Assembly (NCBI RefSeq): GCF_902167145.1
Contig: NC_050098.1
Span: 17,318,501 to 17,382,500 of the forward strand
Direction of reading: 5' to 3'
Source of the DNA: Zea mays
Lineage: Eukaryota > Streptophyta > Magnoliopsida > Poales > Poaceae
DNA: 64,000 bases
Shown one piece after another: positions 34,777 to 45,680 of this stretch. The number at the start of each line of letters is the position of its first letter. The stretch's first letter is position 1. A program made the position numbers and the translations under genes. The notes under the pieces are model-generated. The model saw only the letters and a list, made by a program, of their open reading frames with translations, searched no databases and was not told the origin of the DNA.

Positions 34777-35791
34777 AGTATTTCCCTTGGCTTGAGATGA
34801 ATTCCCAGATCCTTGTGGATTGTTTGACTTGTTCTGCTTTGGATAAGGGCAATCCTTGATAAAGTGCCCAGATTTTCCGCAATTGAAACATCCTGTCGAT
34901 GAACTGGGAAGAGCAGGGACAGATGAATACTGGCTGTTTAAATGGGAAGGAGGATGAACGTGCTGAAGAACGACCCTGATTAAAAGGCCGAATGACTAAC
35001 TGTTGCCTTTTCTTAGGGCCCTGAGTAGGCCTGTTTCCTCAACTCCCCTTGATCTTTCCAGAACTTGCATATTTAGATTCGACTGCCAGTGCTGTGCTGA
35101 CAGCCCTTCCGTAGGTAAGATCAATGCAAGTAGCCATCTTCCTTTGCATCTTATCATTCAGTCCTCGCATGAAACAATTCTTCTTCTTCAGATCGGTGTT
35201 AACTTGGTCGATTGCATACTGTGACAAATGATTAAATTTATTGAGATACTGATTAATAGTATCCCCTCCTTGCTTCAGCTTCATAAATTCTTCTTGTTTC
35301 ATGTGAAGTACACCTTCCGGTATGTAATATTCGCGGAAGGCCAGCTTAAATTCTTCCCATGTTATCTGATGATTGGCCGGCTGAACAGCCACAAAGTTTC
35401 CCCACCAAGTGCTGGTAGGGCCACGCAGTTGCTGGGCTACGAACAAGGGCTTCTAGGTTTCAGAACATCTCAGAAGTCCAAACTTCTACTCGATGACACG
35501 GATCCATTCGTCTGCCTCTAAAGGGTCTTCGGCCTTAACAAACAGCGGTGGACGCGTTTCAGAGAAGTCTAAATAAGATGTCTCACGGGGCCCTTGCGGA
35601 TAGCCCTGTCCACCTTGTTGTTGAAATTGCTGACCCGCCATTTCCCGTAGGAAACGGGTATTATCCGCTGTTGCGTTTACCAAGGCGGCGATAGCCTCGG
35701 CAAGTGTGGGAGGGACTGGAGGTGGATTCGGGGTGGACTCCCTCCCACTCGAGGTTCCGGCTGCATCCTGTGATCAGGTCTTGGACGACAT
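34777..35791 (-). pseudogene. Element B gag with CCHC knuckle, multiple stops
   Basis: This is the Gag of element B. The ATG at 35791-35789 is followed by TGA after five codons (expected CGA). The frame then runs (PTLAEAIAALVNAT, FLREMAGQQFQ, DPLEADEWIRVIE) to TAG 35486-35488 and TAG 35453-35455, both at positions best read as Gln. The retrotransposon gag core follows (RGPTSTWWGNF, FREYYIPEGVLHMKQEEF), to TGA 35039-35041. A later one-base shift precedes the zinc knuckle [14 protein letters not shown] at about 34848-34890, which is in frame with protease. Gag and pol therefore formed one reading frame originally. Confidence 0.85.
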
Positions 35792-35949
35792 CTGTGGCAA
35801 CAAACATTTAGAAAACAAATATAATATGCCAAAGAAAAACCATCCATTTTACATTACTAAAAAGACTAATGTTATAGACTCGAATTTTTACAACAAGAGT
35901 ACAATACCCATTATACAATAACACTACTAATTCTACAACTATACTATTC

Positions 35950-36528
35950 CTACTTCCTATCACTCTTAGTAGCCTCACTGTCGGGCGTAGGAGACCATTC
36001 GTCGACCAACTTCATGGAGGGAGGGGGCCTAAAAAGGTCCAATTCGCCACCAAAAGCTTCTCCCGCTGTATGAGAAGGTCCGGCCTCTTTCACGACAGGA
36101 TTTGCAGGTACGCTGGGGTGCAATTGCGAATACAGTACATGAACTTCTTCATGTAGGGTATTGAAATAAGCCTGCAGGTTGTCAATAGCTGAGCTAAGTT
36201 CTTCGACTCGGGCTCGAGCCTTTGCTTCCTTAGCCCAGGCAAGCGAACGAGACTGAACCGCCCAGTCGAGCGCTAAATCTCGATCAACAAGCTGATCTTG
36301 CAGGCGGTGGATGTGGCTTCTCAATTCATTTATTCTGTCGCCATCCGCGACCCATATGTTAGTCCTGTGTTGAAGTTCCGCTTGAAGCCGATTCACTTGT
36401 GCTTCAAGATCCCCGATCGGATCGTTACTCCCACTACTGCTATCCTCATGTCTGGGAGCGAGTTGATGACGGGGTACACCAATTGGGCCAGTTGACTTGC
36501 GCGCAGTTTTCCTGGTGCGCGGCGGCAT
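35950..36528 (-). CDS. Element B upstream ORF between PBS and gag, coiled-coil protein
   Basis: An open frame of about 192 codons starts at MPPRTRKTARKS (36528; an ATG 16 codons upstream is also in frame but sits in the leader). It has a basic N-terminus, then heptad-rich segments (DLEAQVNRLQAEL, RINELRSHIHRLQDQL, a second helix VEELSSAIDNLQAYF) and an acidic C-terminus (DEWSPTPDSEATKSDRK). It ends at 35950, about 160 bp before the gag ATG and in another frame. I do not recognise a named family. It is uninterrupted although gag and pol of the same element carry many stops. It might be a structural or regulatory protein; that is speculation. Confidence 0.6.
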   Translation of the reverse strand: MPPRTRKTARKSTGPIGVPRHQLAPRHEDSSSGSNDPIGDLEAQVNRLQAELQHRTNIWVADGDRINELRSHIHRLQDQLVDRDLALDWAVQSRSLAWAKEAKARARVEELSSAIDNLQAYFNTLHEEVHVLYSQLHPSVPANPVVKEAGPSHTAGEAFGGELDLFRPPPSMKLVDEWSPTPDSEATKSDRK

Positions 36529-36754
36529 TTTTCTAAGGGGGAAAATTTTATTAGCATGGTTCTTAGCATGATGCATGTGTAATTACAGAATCAACCTTAG
36601 TTGATTCACCCCTTCTATATACTGCACTCTTCCTATCTGGTCTTTAAGATAATCTCTTCAGAATTACTTAGGTAAGAAAGGAAGAAATTTTCTAGTTAAG
36701 TCTGTTAGAAAATTCTTTTGAAGATGGCTCATAATATCTGCAGAGAAGGGCTTC

Positions 36755-36766
36755 GCTCCGGTACCA
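36755..36766 (-). other. Element B primer binding site
   Basis: The minus strand reads TGGTACCGGAGC, two bases inside the 5' LTR. It is an initiator-Met-tRNA-like PBS with two differences from TGGTATCAGAGC. The roughly 225 bp between it and the upstream ORF is leader. Confidence 0.8.
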
Positions 36767-39504
36767 GCTGTGACGGAACCTCCCAAGTCATTAGGCCCAC
36801 CTACAGTTGTCCTTGTCCAACGGGCCTCAGACAACCCTGTAGGTGCCCCTGAATCACTTGACAAGTTCGGTATATGCTTTTCTCACATTTCCTAAGAGCG
36901 TTTTACCCGTCACGCAGACATTACAGAACATCGGAGATACAGAAATGCGGAAGCGATTACATAAACTTACATTTATTTGAAAGTAAGATAAAGTTAGTTA
37001 TTACAGACTAGCATATAAATACGAGTGTAGAGTACTTATTATTACAATACCAAGGGAGGTAAAAACTCCTCCCGATAAGTTCTTACATAAAAGTTTTTAT
37101 GCAGGACTAGGTCCTCCCGCAGCTTCATTCTTGCTTTTCTTCATTTGACACCACCTTGGTACAAAAGCAACAAAAGTTTATTGCTTCCTCACCTAAAAAC
37201 AATAGGGAATAAAACCCTGAGTATAGAATTACTCAGCAAGTCTTACCCGACTAAAGAAAAGACTCTCAAGGGTATGCTGGTTGTAAGGGAGTCAAGGTAA
37301 GGTTTCTCAATGATCAAAGACTCTGTTTGCAGAAATGCTTACTAAAAGTGGATCCTTAAAAATCTAGTTTTATTTTTAGGTTAGGTAAAATTACCTGCAT
37401 CTAGAGTTCTTTCTACCCTAGTTCAAACACTTGACCTGCACTAGCCAATTTCTTAACAAACCTTTCATCTTTACTGGAGTTCTACGTATAGGGCAGTGAC
37501 CAAGTCTTCATGACCGCGAAGGTACGGCGATCCGAATCGATTATACTCAGCTGAGGATCTCCAATCACACGACATATGTAGCACTTAACCCTTGCATATG
37601 TCAACCCGCCACCGGGGTTCTTAAGACCAGATCAGGTTCACGCGAACCTAGAGCACAGATACACCACCGTCCAGCGTCTTGCCACGGAGGGTACATGCTA
37701 CTCTCGCCACCGCTCCACACCCATTCCGTGTTATCTTATTCTGGCCTTAGTCTGCCCGAGGCAAGGCTTACCCATGACGAGGCATGTGACCAGTTAAAGG
37801 GTCCTCGGTCATCAAGCCTACATCGACACGGTCCTTAATCGACTCAGACGGAGACACTACACCGAGACTCTCTTCTTATGCAAGTCACCCGCCCGGTCTC
37901 AGCTTAATCATTTAAAACCCAAAGTTTGGTACCTGGCAGAGGTACTCTTTTCAGATGTTGAACCCATCACGGCCATGATGGATCCACCATCAAGTTTTAT
38001 TTTCAAAAACATCCTTCCCACTTTGCCAATCATCTTTTGTAAAACAAAACCTTTTATTTTGCTAGAGCAATACTAAGCATAGTAAAACCTTTTGTAAAAA
38101 CATGGTTTCAAGGAAGGTAATCAAGTTCAAGGAAGGTAATGTAGGAATTGTTTAAGCATTCAACTCCTATCACCTAATGCATTAATCAAGTGAGAAAGAT
38201 TCTAAAAACATCAAGGAAGGTGGCAAATGCACCGGGGCTTGCCTTCGTTGATAGGTGAGTCAGGCACGGATCCGCAGATGTCAAAATAGAAACAATTTCC
38301 TGCCTGAGATTCCGAAGGTGGTGGTGGTCTCTTCTCTTCAGTTACTTCGACTTCTTCTTCATTTTCTAAACATCACCATATATATATATGTGTATATAAG
38401 AATGAATGCCATGTAATGCTCATGAGAGTGCAAAGATAATAAGAATTTATTATCTTAGGTTCTTGAATACAATTTTCCTTCACGGTTCTCTGGGAAACTA
38501 GGGTTTCCGGAGTCAGTAAAGGAATTCAAAGGGCAGGGGGTAGGGTTTTGGGTTCTAGTTATCAAACAAGGTCGAAATCCAACCAAACTCTACCCAAGGC
38601 TTCTAAATAATGTTTTAAGTTCATATAAAAAGTTTGGGGATTTTTGGACTTAGTATCTATTTTCTAAAAATCCAGAACTAATGTTTTAAGCTATTTTAAA
38701 TACTCCAAAATTCCTTATTTGACCTAAAAATCATACAACTATTTTTATTAAATACTATAGAAAATAAGAAATCTATGAAAATTGGTTTGACATTTTTAGG
38801 ATTTTCCTATAATTTTCAACGGATTTCCAAAGTTCTAGTGAAAAAGAAAAAAAAGGAAAACCTTCAATAGTACTGGGCCGATTCTAGCCTAGCCGGCCCA
38901 ACAAACACAGGAAAAGGGCGCGTGCCCGTGCCCGCGTTGGCAATCTTGCAGAAGGGCCCTCGGGGTTTTGACTAACTGGAGATGGGTTCGGCTACTATGC
39001 TTATGAGTCACTGATGATTTGCACAGAGGTCCTTCGGTTTCTAATTCTTTATCGCACGAGGTCCACGACGACGGCAGCGTCGAGGATGAACTCCGGTGAG
39101 GTTGTGCCGGTGGCTTTACGCAATGACTGGTGCTCCCGAGCGGCATACACCAGACTGGACCCTCCCCGAACGATACCCCTAACTTAATTTCATGATTGGT
39201 AAACTATCAAGCTCTGTCTACGCAGGCCACGGATGATGAGGACAATTGCGCGCGTTCCTGGTGATTGGTGAGCTCTCAGTCCAATTCGGTGGTTCGACAA
39301 GCATCACGGGGTTATGAGAATGCTCAAACGAGGGAGCAGAAGGCGGGGGCTGACCTGAATTACGCTAGCCGCGGCGAGACTGTTTTCACGGTGGCGGAGA
39401 CTGAATTTGGGGGAAGTTCGAAATTAGGACTCACAGGCGATCGACTGAGGACGATTCTTGGTGGCTGGGTTCTTGACTAACTTACAGAGCTGGCGGGGGC
39501 TTCA

Positions 39505-39511
39505 ATTTATA
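39505..39511 (-). promoter_or_regulatory. Element B 5' LTR TATA-like box
   Basis: The minus strand reads TATAAAT, conserved at 21022-21028 in the other LTR. The MITE inserted about 75 bp further along the plus-strand coordinates, which is upstream of this box in the direction of transcription. Confidence 0.45.
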
Positions 39512-39584
39512 GGGATCGTTGGCAGTGGCAGGGAATTTTAGTGGGGACGCGTGGCGGTCGGAGGAGGAAGAAGAGCACTGGCGC

Positions 39585-39935
39585 TAGAGATGGCCAAACG
39601 GGCCGGCCCGGCCCGGCCCGGGCCCGGTGAAACCTGGCCAAAACCGGGTCGGGCCTGCTGAGCCAGCGGGCTTAAGTTTCTGTCCAAGCCCGGCCCGCAG
39701 CGGGCCTAAACGGGCCGGGCCGAAAAGCGGGCTAAACGGGCCGGTAAGCACGTTTTAGTGTAAAAAAAATGGGCTTAACGGGCTTAGAGGTAAACGGGCC
39801 GTGCCGGGCTAGCCCTGCCGTGCCTAGTTTCCTGTCCAAGCCCGCCCGCTTATTCTACCGTGCCGGGCTCGGACTGGGCCCAAAAAGCGGGCTTCGTGCC
39901 GGGCTCACGGGCCTCGTGCTTTTTGGCCATCTATA
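39585..39935. mobile_element. hAT-like MITE, 351 bp, in element B 5' LTR
   Basis: The termini are TAGAGATGGCCAAA and, inverted, TATAGATGGCCAAA (13 of 14 matching). A perfect 8-bp duplication ACTGGCGC lies at 39577-39584 and 39936-39943, and the uninterrupted site is present once in the other LTR near 21091. The 8-bp TSD and TAGxGATG-type ends fit the hAT superfamily. The interior is dominated by GGGCC/CCCGG repeats and codes for nothing. Confidence 0.9.
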
Positions 39936-41174
39936 ACTGGCGCAGTGGCTTGGTGTCCAGCGCCGTGGCAATTGCTCCGGCGATCAACGGGGAGCAAGAG
40001 TGAGTCACGGTGATGCGGTAGATAGGCAGAGACACGCGGCGGACAACGGCGACGGCTTAACGGCGGTGAGAATCCTTATCCGAGGGTGGTGAGTAAGGGG
40101 AGAGGTACCGCGGCTAGCCGGAGTGGCCTCCAGCTCACCGACGGCGATGATCTTTCCTACCCCGATGTTATCTACTTGCCCCGAGCACGAATCCCGACGC
40201 CGGTGTCACGAATCACGGCGGAGGATTGGTCGTCGGCGGTGAGAGTTCCGCACTGGCAGTCTGATCTTGTTCAGAGTACTGTGCCATCGGACCCTTCTTC
40301 AGTTCATCTGACAGAGCATTTTCAAAGCAACTTTTCTTCAGATTTTGCATGAGAACTTCATCAACCCTCTGTACCAAAGTTATAGCCCCATGTTCCAGCT
40401 ACAATTTTGTTATGGGAATCATGCCCAAACTTTCACTGAATCATGTTTAAATCTGGGTTCAAAGATTGACCCATCACACTGTCAGACCAAGTTTCAGTTA
40501 TTAGTCAGCCTGACAGCCTGAATTTGAGTGGGATTATCTCCCATTTCTTCTCAACAACTTTGTTTGCATTCTTAAACAAAATTGTTCACCTAGGATAGGT
40601 CTACAAGTTTGATGTGGTAACCTAGGGCAAAAACCTTAGAATTTGAAAGTTACAAAGCCCTAAAGTTGAGCTTATAACACTGATTTTCAGACTTAGAGTG
40701 AAATCACAATTTGGGGTCTTTTTGCAAATTAGTCCAAAACCTAGGGTTTAGCTTGCAAATCTTCATGAATGTGAACCATATGACTTAACATTGTAGTTTT
40801 TACACTTTAGTCCAAATGTGCACTACTTTTGCACATAGGCCCCTAGGGTTTGGATTTGGGGTTTTCCAGGGTTCCAATTAGGGTTTCTGGTATCTCAGGG
40901 GTATAAATGTGGTTCAATTCATTTTTGGGAGCATTTTATGACTATTCCACTAAAGCTTTTGGGTTTTCTCAATTTGGGTTATGCTTTACCCCTTTAAACC
41001 CTATTTAGGGCTAAGTATCCTATTCCAAGGTCTTATTTGCAAAACACCAGAACAATACAACTTGTTTGAAATTTTTACCTAGTAAATGCACTCTATGTGT
41101 GTCAAACATATGCAATGCCAATGTTTATGATGTCATGCTCAAATTTTAGTAACAGTAACACCAGGGGTGTTACA

Positions 41175-41336
41175 TAGGGTATTACGCTCCAGTGGTCCGA
41201 ACCACTCTAAATCCTCGCGTGTTCATGTGTTTGATGATCGTTTAGCAAGACAGGCAAAACGCTTAAGCCGCCTCCTCATCTTAGGATTTAGGGCGGGTGC
41301 ACTCCGCCACCCGGCCGGAGAATTCCCTCTCCGATA
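41175..41336 (+). repeat. Element G left (5') LTR, segment 3
   Basis: The last part of G's 5' LTR matches 47214-47374. It begins with B's target duplication and ends CTCTCCGATA, where the right LTR ends CTCTCCGACA. Confidence 0.92.
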
Positions 41337-41338
41337 TT

Positions 41339-41358
41339 TGGCGCGCCAGGTAGGGGGC
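41339..41358 (+). other. Element G primer binding site
   Basis: TGGCGCGCCAGGTAGGGGGC lies two bases after the LTR. It differs from the Met-type PBS of the other elements in this window. I do not assign the tRNA. Confidence 0.75.
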
Positions 41359-41393
41359 TAGGCTTGAAGTTTTTGCTTGTTTTCTCACTCAGC

Positions 41394-42943
41394 ATGATGG
41401 TGCAAATCGTTGAGCACCGCGCCGAGACTTTGGTGGATTTCGTGGTGGAGGAAGAAGCTGCTTCTTCCACGCCATAGGTTCCCAACCGCCCTGTGCCGGG
41501 CACTGCCGCTGTGCATGCTGCACGGCAGCATACAGCTGCGCAAACATCCCAGACTCCATCAAGGGTGGCTCCAGGAGCATTGTCAGCAGCCAGGGAATTG
41601 CTGCGACACCCCCAAGCTCTACGGCCTCGCCAGGGGCCATGAAGCAATGGCGGGATGACGTCGACCGGTTGCTCAGTATGGCACATTCTACCTCGACCAT
41701 ATCGAGGCCACGGTCATCCCGGCGCCAAAATGAGGCGTCGGCATCTGTGCGCTCACCCTCAGTGAGGGGCGCCCAGACCAACGACCTCCGGGCAGAGCTC
41801 AACCGCAGGCGAGTTGGGGAGGACGCCCGAGTCTCTCTGGAAAGGGTGTGTGAGCGCCGCCAAAACATCAAGGGCCGCAACCTCGATCAAGACTTCGCTG
41901 CGGTAGCACCGCAGACACTAATGGGCACCCGGTCCCAAGCGGGTGTCCCCTTGGACGGCGTGGGCTGCGCCGCTCTCGCGGATCATCTCCGCGCGGCATC
42001 ATGGCCGCCCAAGTTCTGGCCACACCTGCCAGAAAAGTACGATGGTATGTCAAACCTGTCGGAGTTCCTGCAGGTGTACGTCACCACCATCACGGCAGCA
42101 GGTGGAAACACCGCTGTGATGGTGACATATTTTCATGTCGCCTTGTCTGGACCTGCCCGGACTTGGCTCATGAACCTTGCCCTAGGGTCAATCTACTCCT
42201 GGGAGGAGCTCTGTGCGCGGTTCATTGCGAACTTCGCTAGTGCTTACCAGCAGCACGGTGTGGAGGCCCTCCTCCATGCGGTGAGGCAGGAGCCCGGGGA
42301 GACTCTCCAAACGTTCATCTCCCGCTTCACCAAGGTGTGAAGTACTATACCTCGCATTTCTGATGCTTCCATCATCACGGCATTTCGACAGGGAGTACGT
42401 GATGAGAAAATGCTGGAGAAGTTGGCCACGCATGATGTGGAGACTGTCCCAACGCTCTTTGCTCTGGCCGACAAGTGCGCCAGAGCTACCAAGGGCCATG
42501 CATGGCACTCGGCCCCACAAACCGGGGTTGCCCAATCATAAGGCTCGGGTGCCGTCCCCCGGGACGGTAAGGAGAAAAAGAAGGACCGCAACTTCCAGAG
42601 ATCGTGGTCCACCGCTCTAGTCGTCGCAGCCACGACCGGGGGCCAGGGCGACCGCAACAAACGCCCACGGCTGCAGAAGGGTAGCAGCGGCCCATGCCCT
42701 GTGCACCCCAACGGTCGCCACAACGCCGTGGAGTGTCGCGAGATCATTGATCTCGCGAAACATGTCAGCGAGCGGCGCGAACAGTCCTCCAAGGACGGCT
42801 CCCCACCTCATCGCTGACTTGGCAAAGAAAAGGTCGACGACGGCGAGGTGGCCGCAGTTGAACGGGACCTCGGGTATCAGTCACCGGAGGGGGACCTGAA
42901 GGAAGTCTTCGCCAGAGGTTCCTACTCTAGTGGGAACAACTAG
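41394..42943 (+). pseudogene. Element G gag, with stops and a frameshift
   Basis: This is a gypsy Gag. The likely start is the ATG pair at 41394/41397. TAG interrupts at 41475-41477 and the frame shifts near 41600. From 41639 it is open to TGA 42338-42340 and contains the gag core (PEKYDGMSNLSEFLQVY, ALSGPARTWLMNL, FIANFASAYQ, PGETLQTFISRF). The same frame continues after that stop (FRQGVRDEKMLEKLA, LFALADKCARA), passes TAA 42539-42541, and reaches the unusual zinc motif CPVHPNGRHNAVEC (about 42694-42740). It then passes TGA 42815-42817 and runs (KVDDGEVAAVERDLGY, SPEGDLKEVF) to TAG 42941-42943. Protease should follow here but does not. Confidence 0.85.
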
Positions 42944-43172
42944 ACGAACCCCCAGAGGGACCTCGTGCTCCCCGATCTACTGGGCCGAAGCCTGCCTTCC
43001 CCCGAAAACCCTTCTGTACTCCCCACGGGTCTAGACTCCCGACAGGTTCATATAGAAATGGCCACAGCCGAAGACAAGGGCTCCCTCGTCGAACGCAGAT
43101 GGGAACCCAGGGTCGGGACCTAGTCCTACGGCAAGTACCAAACCAAGAAGGGCTCCGCAACTCTCCCTCGGC

Positions 43173-43287
43173 TGGGAAGGACGCTTCAAGGTAACGGGAA
43201 TACGCCGACCCAAGGGTGACCGTCCAGCTATGACTGAGGAAGTACCTCCCCCTGGTGCTGGAGCATCTCTGTAAGTTCTATCCATAG
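43173..43287 (+). pseudogene. Element G remnant of integrase C-terminal end
   Basis: A short stretch reads WEGRFKVTGIRRPKGD and, after a one-base shift, LEHLCKFYP then a stop at 43285-43287. This resembles the extreme C-terminus of gypsy integrases (WEGP.KV... ending near HL..FYP). If right, the whole of pol between gag and this point is missing. The match is short, so the identification is tentative. Confidence 0.5.
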
Positions 43288-43653
43288 GAGCAAGTCTGAG
43301 GGGTCGAATTTCTCTCCCTTTTGTAACTAGGTAGCACACACGTGTACACCAGCCCGGTGAGGTCCGCCCTTGTAAGCCTGGCCTATCTGTCTGCACCCAT
43401 GCACGACAGGTTACAAAGAGAAGACTTACCCCCTCAGATGTGCCTCTATGGTAGTTTTATCCTACTGCTCCATGGTTTTACCTACAGTTTCCTGGATGAT
43501 ATTTTATCTAACCCACCCAAACAGTTCCAATCCCATCAGACATGATGACATCCGAATTGAACAGCCAGGCTTGCAGTTTAGGACCTCTCTGCGAAAGCAG
43601 GAGGGCCCGACAGCCTGGGGGCCGGCTCTAAAGAGTGGGAGCCCGTTCCATGG

Positions 43654-43965
43654 GGTGGTCCGGAGCCTATGTGGCCGCTTAGCCTGGTCCCGTACCCAAA
43701 AGCCTGCACACTTCACCACTCCGTGACGGGTACCCTAGTATTTGGAGTTATAAGTCCTATGGGTCCGGCAACCTGGGGTCTGGAACTAGAGAATGGACAC
43801 TTGTCTCTTAGGGAGGTCCGGAGCCGTGTAGCCGCTCAGCCTGGTTCCGTACCGTGGGCCTGCACACTCCACCAGTCTGCGACGGGTGTCCTAGTACCTA
43901 GAACCACCATCCAGGGGGTCCCGACACACAACTTGGCTTCCCAGACTAGACCCTACAGGTCCCGA
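43654..43965. repeat. Two-copy 158-bp tandem repeat in G
   Basis: The unit starts GGTGGTCCGGAGCC at 43654 and GGAGGTCCGGAGCC at 43812. Both continue with forms of 'cagcctggt.ccgtacc', 'gcctgcacact.cacca' and 'gacgggt.tcctagta'. The copies have diverged considerably. Confidence 0.75.
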
Positions 43966-44530
43966 GCATGTGTCAAAAGATGGATAGTGTCGGGTGGCAG
44001 ATCCTGCGGGTGTACTACTAATGCTCCCTAGCTGAAGCTGTGTACAGGCCCAGGTCCTAGTCGAGGCTACCTCCTATGGGCCATTGCCAATTCTTTCTTA
44101 GGTATGCTAGTCTGCAGCCTCAACAAATCGAGCCTACACCCCAGGGGGGCCAAGTACCAAGGAGGAATCGGTTATGCCACACACAATAGGGACAAGTGGT
44201 ACATAGATAAGTGCTAATACTGCTTGATAAATAGTACTCAAAAGTACCTTACAAAAAGCAAAAAGTATTACATCCGCCTTCAAGCGGAATTCTAGTTCCA
44301 TCTCTACTCTTCAGGTATAAACTAGCAGACACCAGTGGAGTCGCGTTGGAAGTTCGCGACCGCTGTCCTTGCGGAATCCTCCAAGATGGTGTGACAGCGG
44401 CGACGACCGCCTCAATGCGCGCGCCATTGCGAAGAGGTCCTTGCCTCCGTCCTCCTATGGGGGGCGACAACGAGGCCATTAAAGCCAAAGAGTTGGAGGC
44501 TTGGCCGCAGGCGGCGTTGGTGGTCTCACC

Positions 44531-44780
44531 AGCGGAGGCAACCACCTCTGCACTGGGCAGCCTCACCAACGGCAGCGACCACCTCTGCAACGGGCAGCCC
44601 CCGCCAGCGGAGGCGACCACCTCTGCAACGGGCAGCCCCCACCAGCAGAGGCAACCACCTCAGCCCCCGCTAGCGGAGGCGACCACCTCTGCAACGGGCC
44701 GCCCCTGCCAGTAGAGGCGATCACCTCTCCAACGGGTAGCCCCTGCCAGTGGAGGCGGCCACCTCTGCACCGGTGGCTTA
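44531..44780. repeat. Minisatellite of about 36-38 bp in G
   Basis: About seven copies of a unit containing 'cagcggaggcgaccacctct' and 'gcaacgggcagcccc.gc' occur with substitutions; one copy is shortened near 44652-44670. The array is open in frame on both strands, giving repetitive Pro/Ala/Thr products with no known domain. Confidence 0.88.
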
Positions 44781-45119
44781 CCGGCGACGGCGGACGCCTC
44801 AGCGCGTGCAGAAAGGTCCTCGCCCCCGTCCTCCTGCGGGGGTGAGGACAAGACCATCCAAGAACGTGACTGCCACCTCCACGGTGTACGACGTCTTGAA
44901 CAACCCCCCGGGACAGCGTCAGAACAGCGTGGCCGGCGGTGCAGGGGATGCTACGGGTGCGGCGAACCTATGCACGACGCGACCGTCGCCCGTGCGGTGG
45001 ACGGACAGCCACGCCCCACTTGATGGCAGGAGGCTGCGTTGGAGGCAGCACCAAAGCCATCCGGGCCAAGGAGCCAGACACGCTGCAACTGACGTCCTGC
45101 AGCCAGCCAGCCCCACGTA

Positions 45120-45400
45120 GCCGAGGTTCGCCTCCTCCGTAAGGCTGGTGAACATCCTTCTCCTGCAAATGCTGGAGGAAGAAGCGGGTCACCAGCCCAT
45201 GCGGAGGGCAGGGCCCCGACTCGGCTCGCCTTCCACCCCTAGAGGATGATGAACATCCTTGAAGCTGAGGGTAGGGGGAGGCCGCAACACGGCTCGCTTC
45301 TCTCCACCATGAGGCTGGTGGTCATCCTTGTAGATGACCACCGGCGGAAGACTGCAGCCGGGCTGCATGATGAAAATCCTTGAAGCCGAGCGATGGCAGA
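45120..45400. repeat. Degenerate spaced repeat 'GGCTGGTGAACATCCTT' in G
   Basis: Related blocks at about 45142, 45247, 45312 and 45366 share 'tga.gctggtg.acatccttg'. On the minus strand they encode variants of KDVHQP.GG. The spacing is irregular (about 55-105 bp). Confidence 0.5.
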
Positions 45401-45680
45401 AGAGCGCGAGCTCCCAGGCGGTGAGACCGCTGGAGGGGGTGACCCTGACATGGATCCCCCCGGCGAACACCGGCGCGCCTCATCCAGAGGCTCGGGAGGC
45501 GGAAGGGCGTGGTGAATGCAAGAAAAGCGAGGCATGGCTACTGCCCGGGAGGTGAACTCCTTTTTAAAGGCAGATTTCCCCGCTCGTGCCCCAAAGCGTC
45601 GCGGGCAAGTCTCCCCCAATGCGCACTAAGGCACCCAACCTATGGCATGGGGGCCCAACCCTGCGTAACTCGCGCAAGGA

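Larger units (their letters stand above)
18290..41174 (-). mobile_element. Ty3-gypsy (Tekay/Del-like) element 'B' with >4-kb LTRs, minus strand
   Basis: The element begins TGTGACGG and ends GTGTTACA with TSD TAGGG (18285-18289 and 41175-41179), inside G's 5' LTR. Without element C and a MITE it is about 13.6 kb, of which 8.1 kb is LTR. The order on the minus strand is 5' LTR (36769-41174), PBS, upstream ORF (36528-35950), gag (from 35791), pol (to 22497, split by C), PPT, 3' LTR (18290-22343). Integrase follows RNase H, as in gypsy. Confidence 0.93.
36769..41174 (-). repeat. Element B 5' LTR (right)
   Basis: The 4,406-bp LTR matches 18290-22343 plus a 351-bp MITE with its 8-bp target duplication (39577-39943). 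Other differences are scattered substitutions and small indels. Confidence 0.93.

Noticed and set aside
41639..42340. Isolated 233-codon host gene
   Set aside because: It is the middle of element G's gag; the same frame continues past the stop to the zinc motif at about 42694.
44346..44845. Repetitive Pro/Ala/Thr-rich ORFs of 114-123 codons in G
   Set aside because: They follow a minisatellite in two overlapping frames and match no family; no coding evidence.
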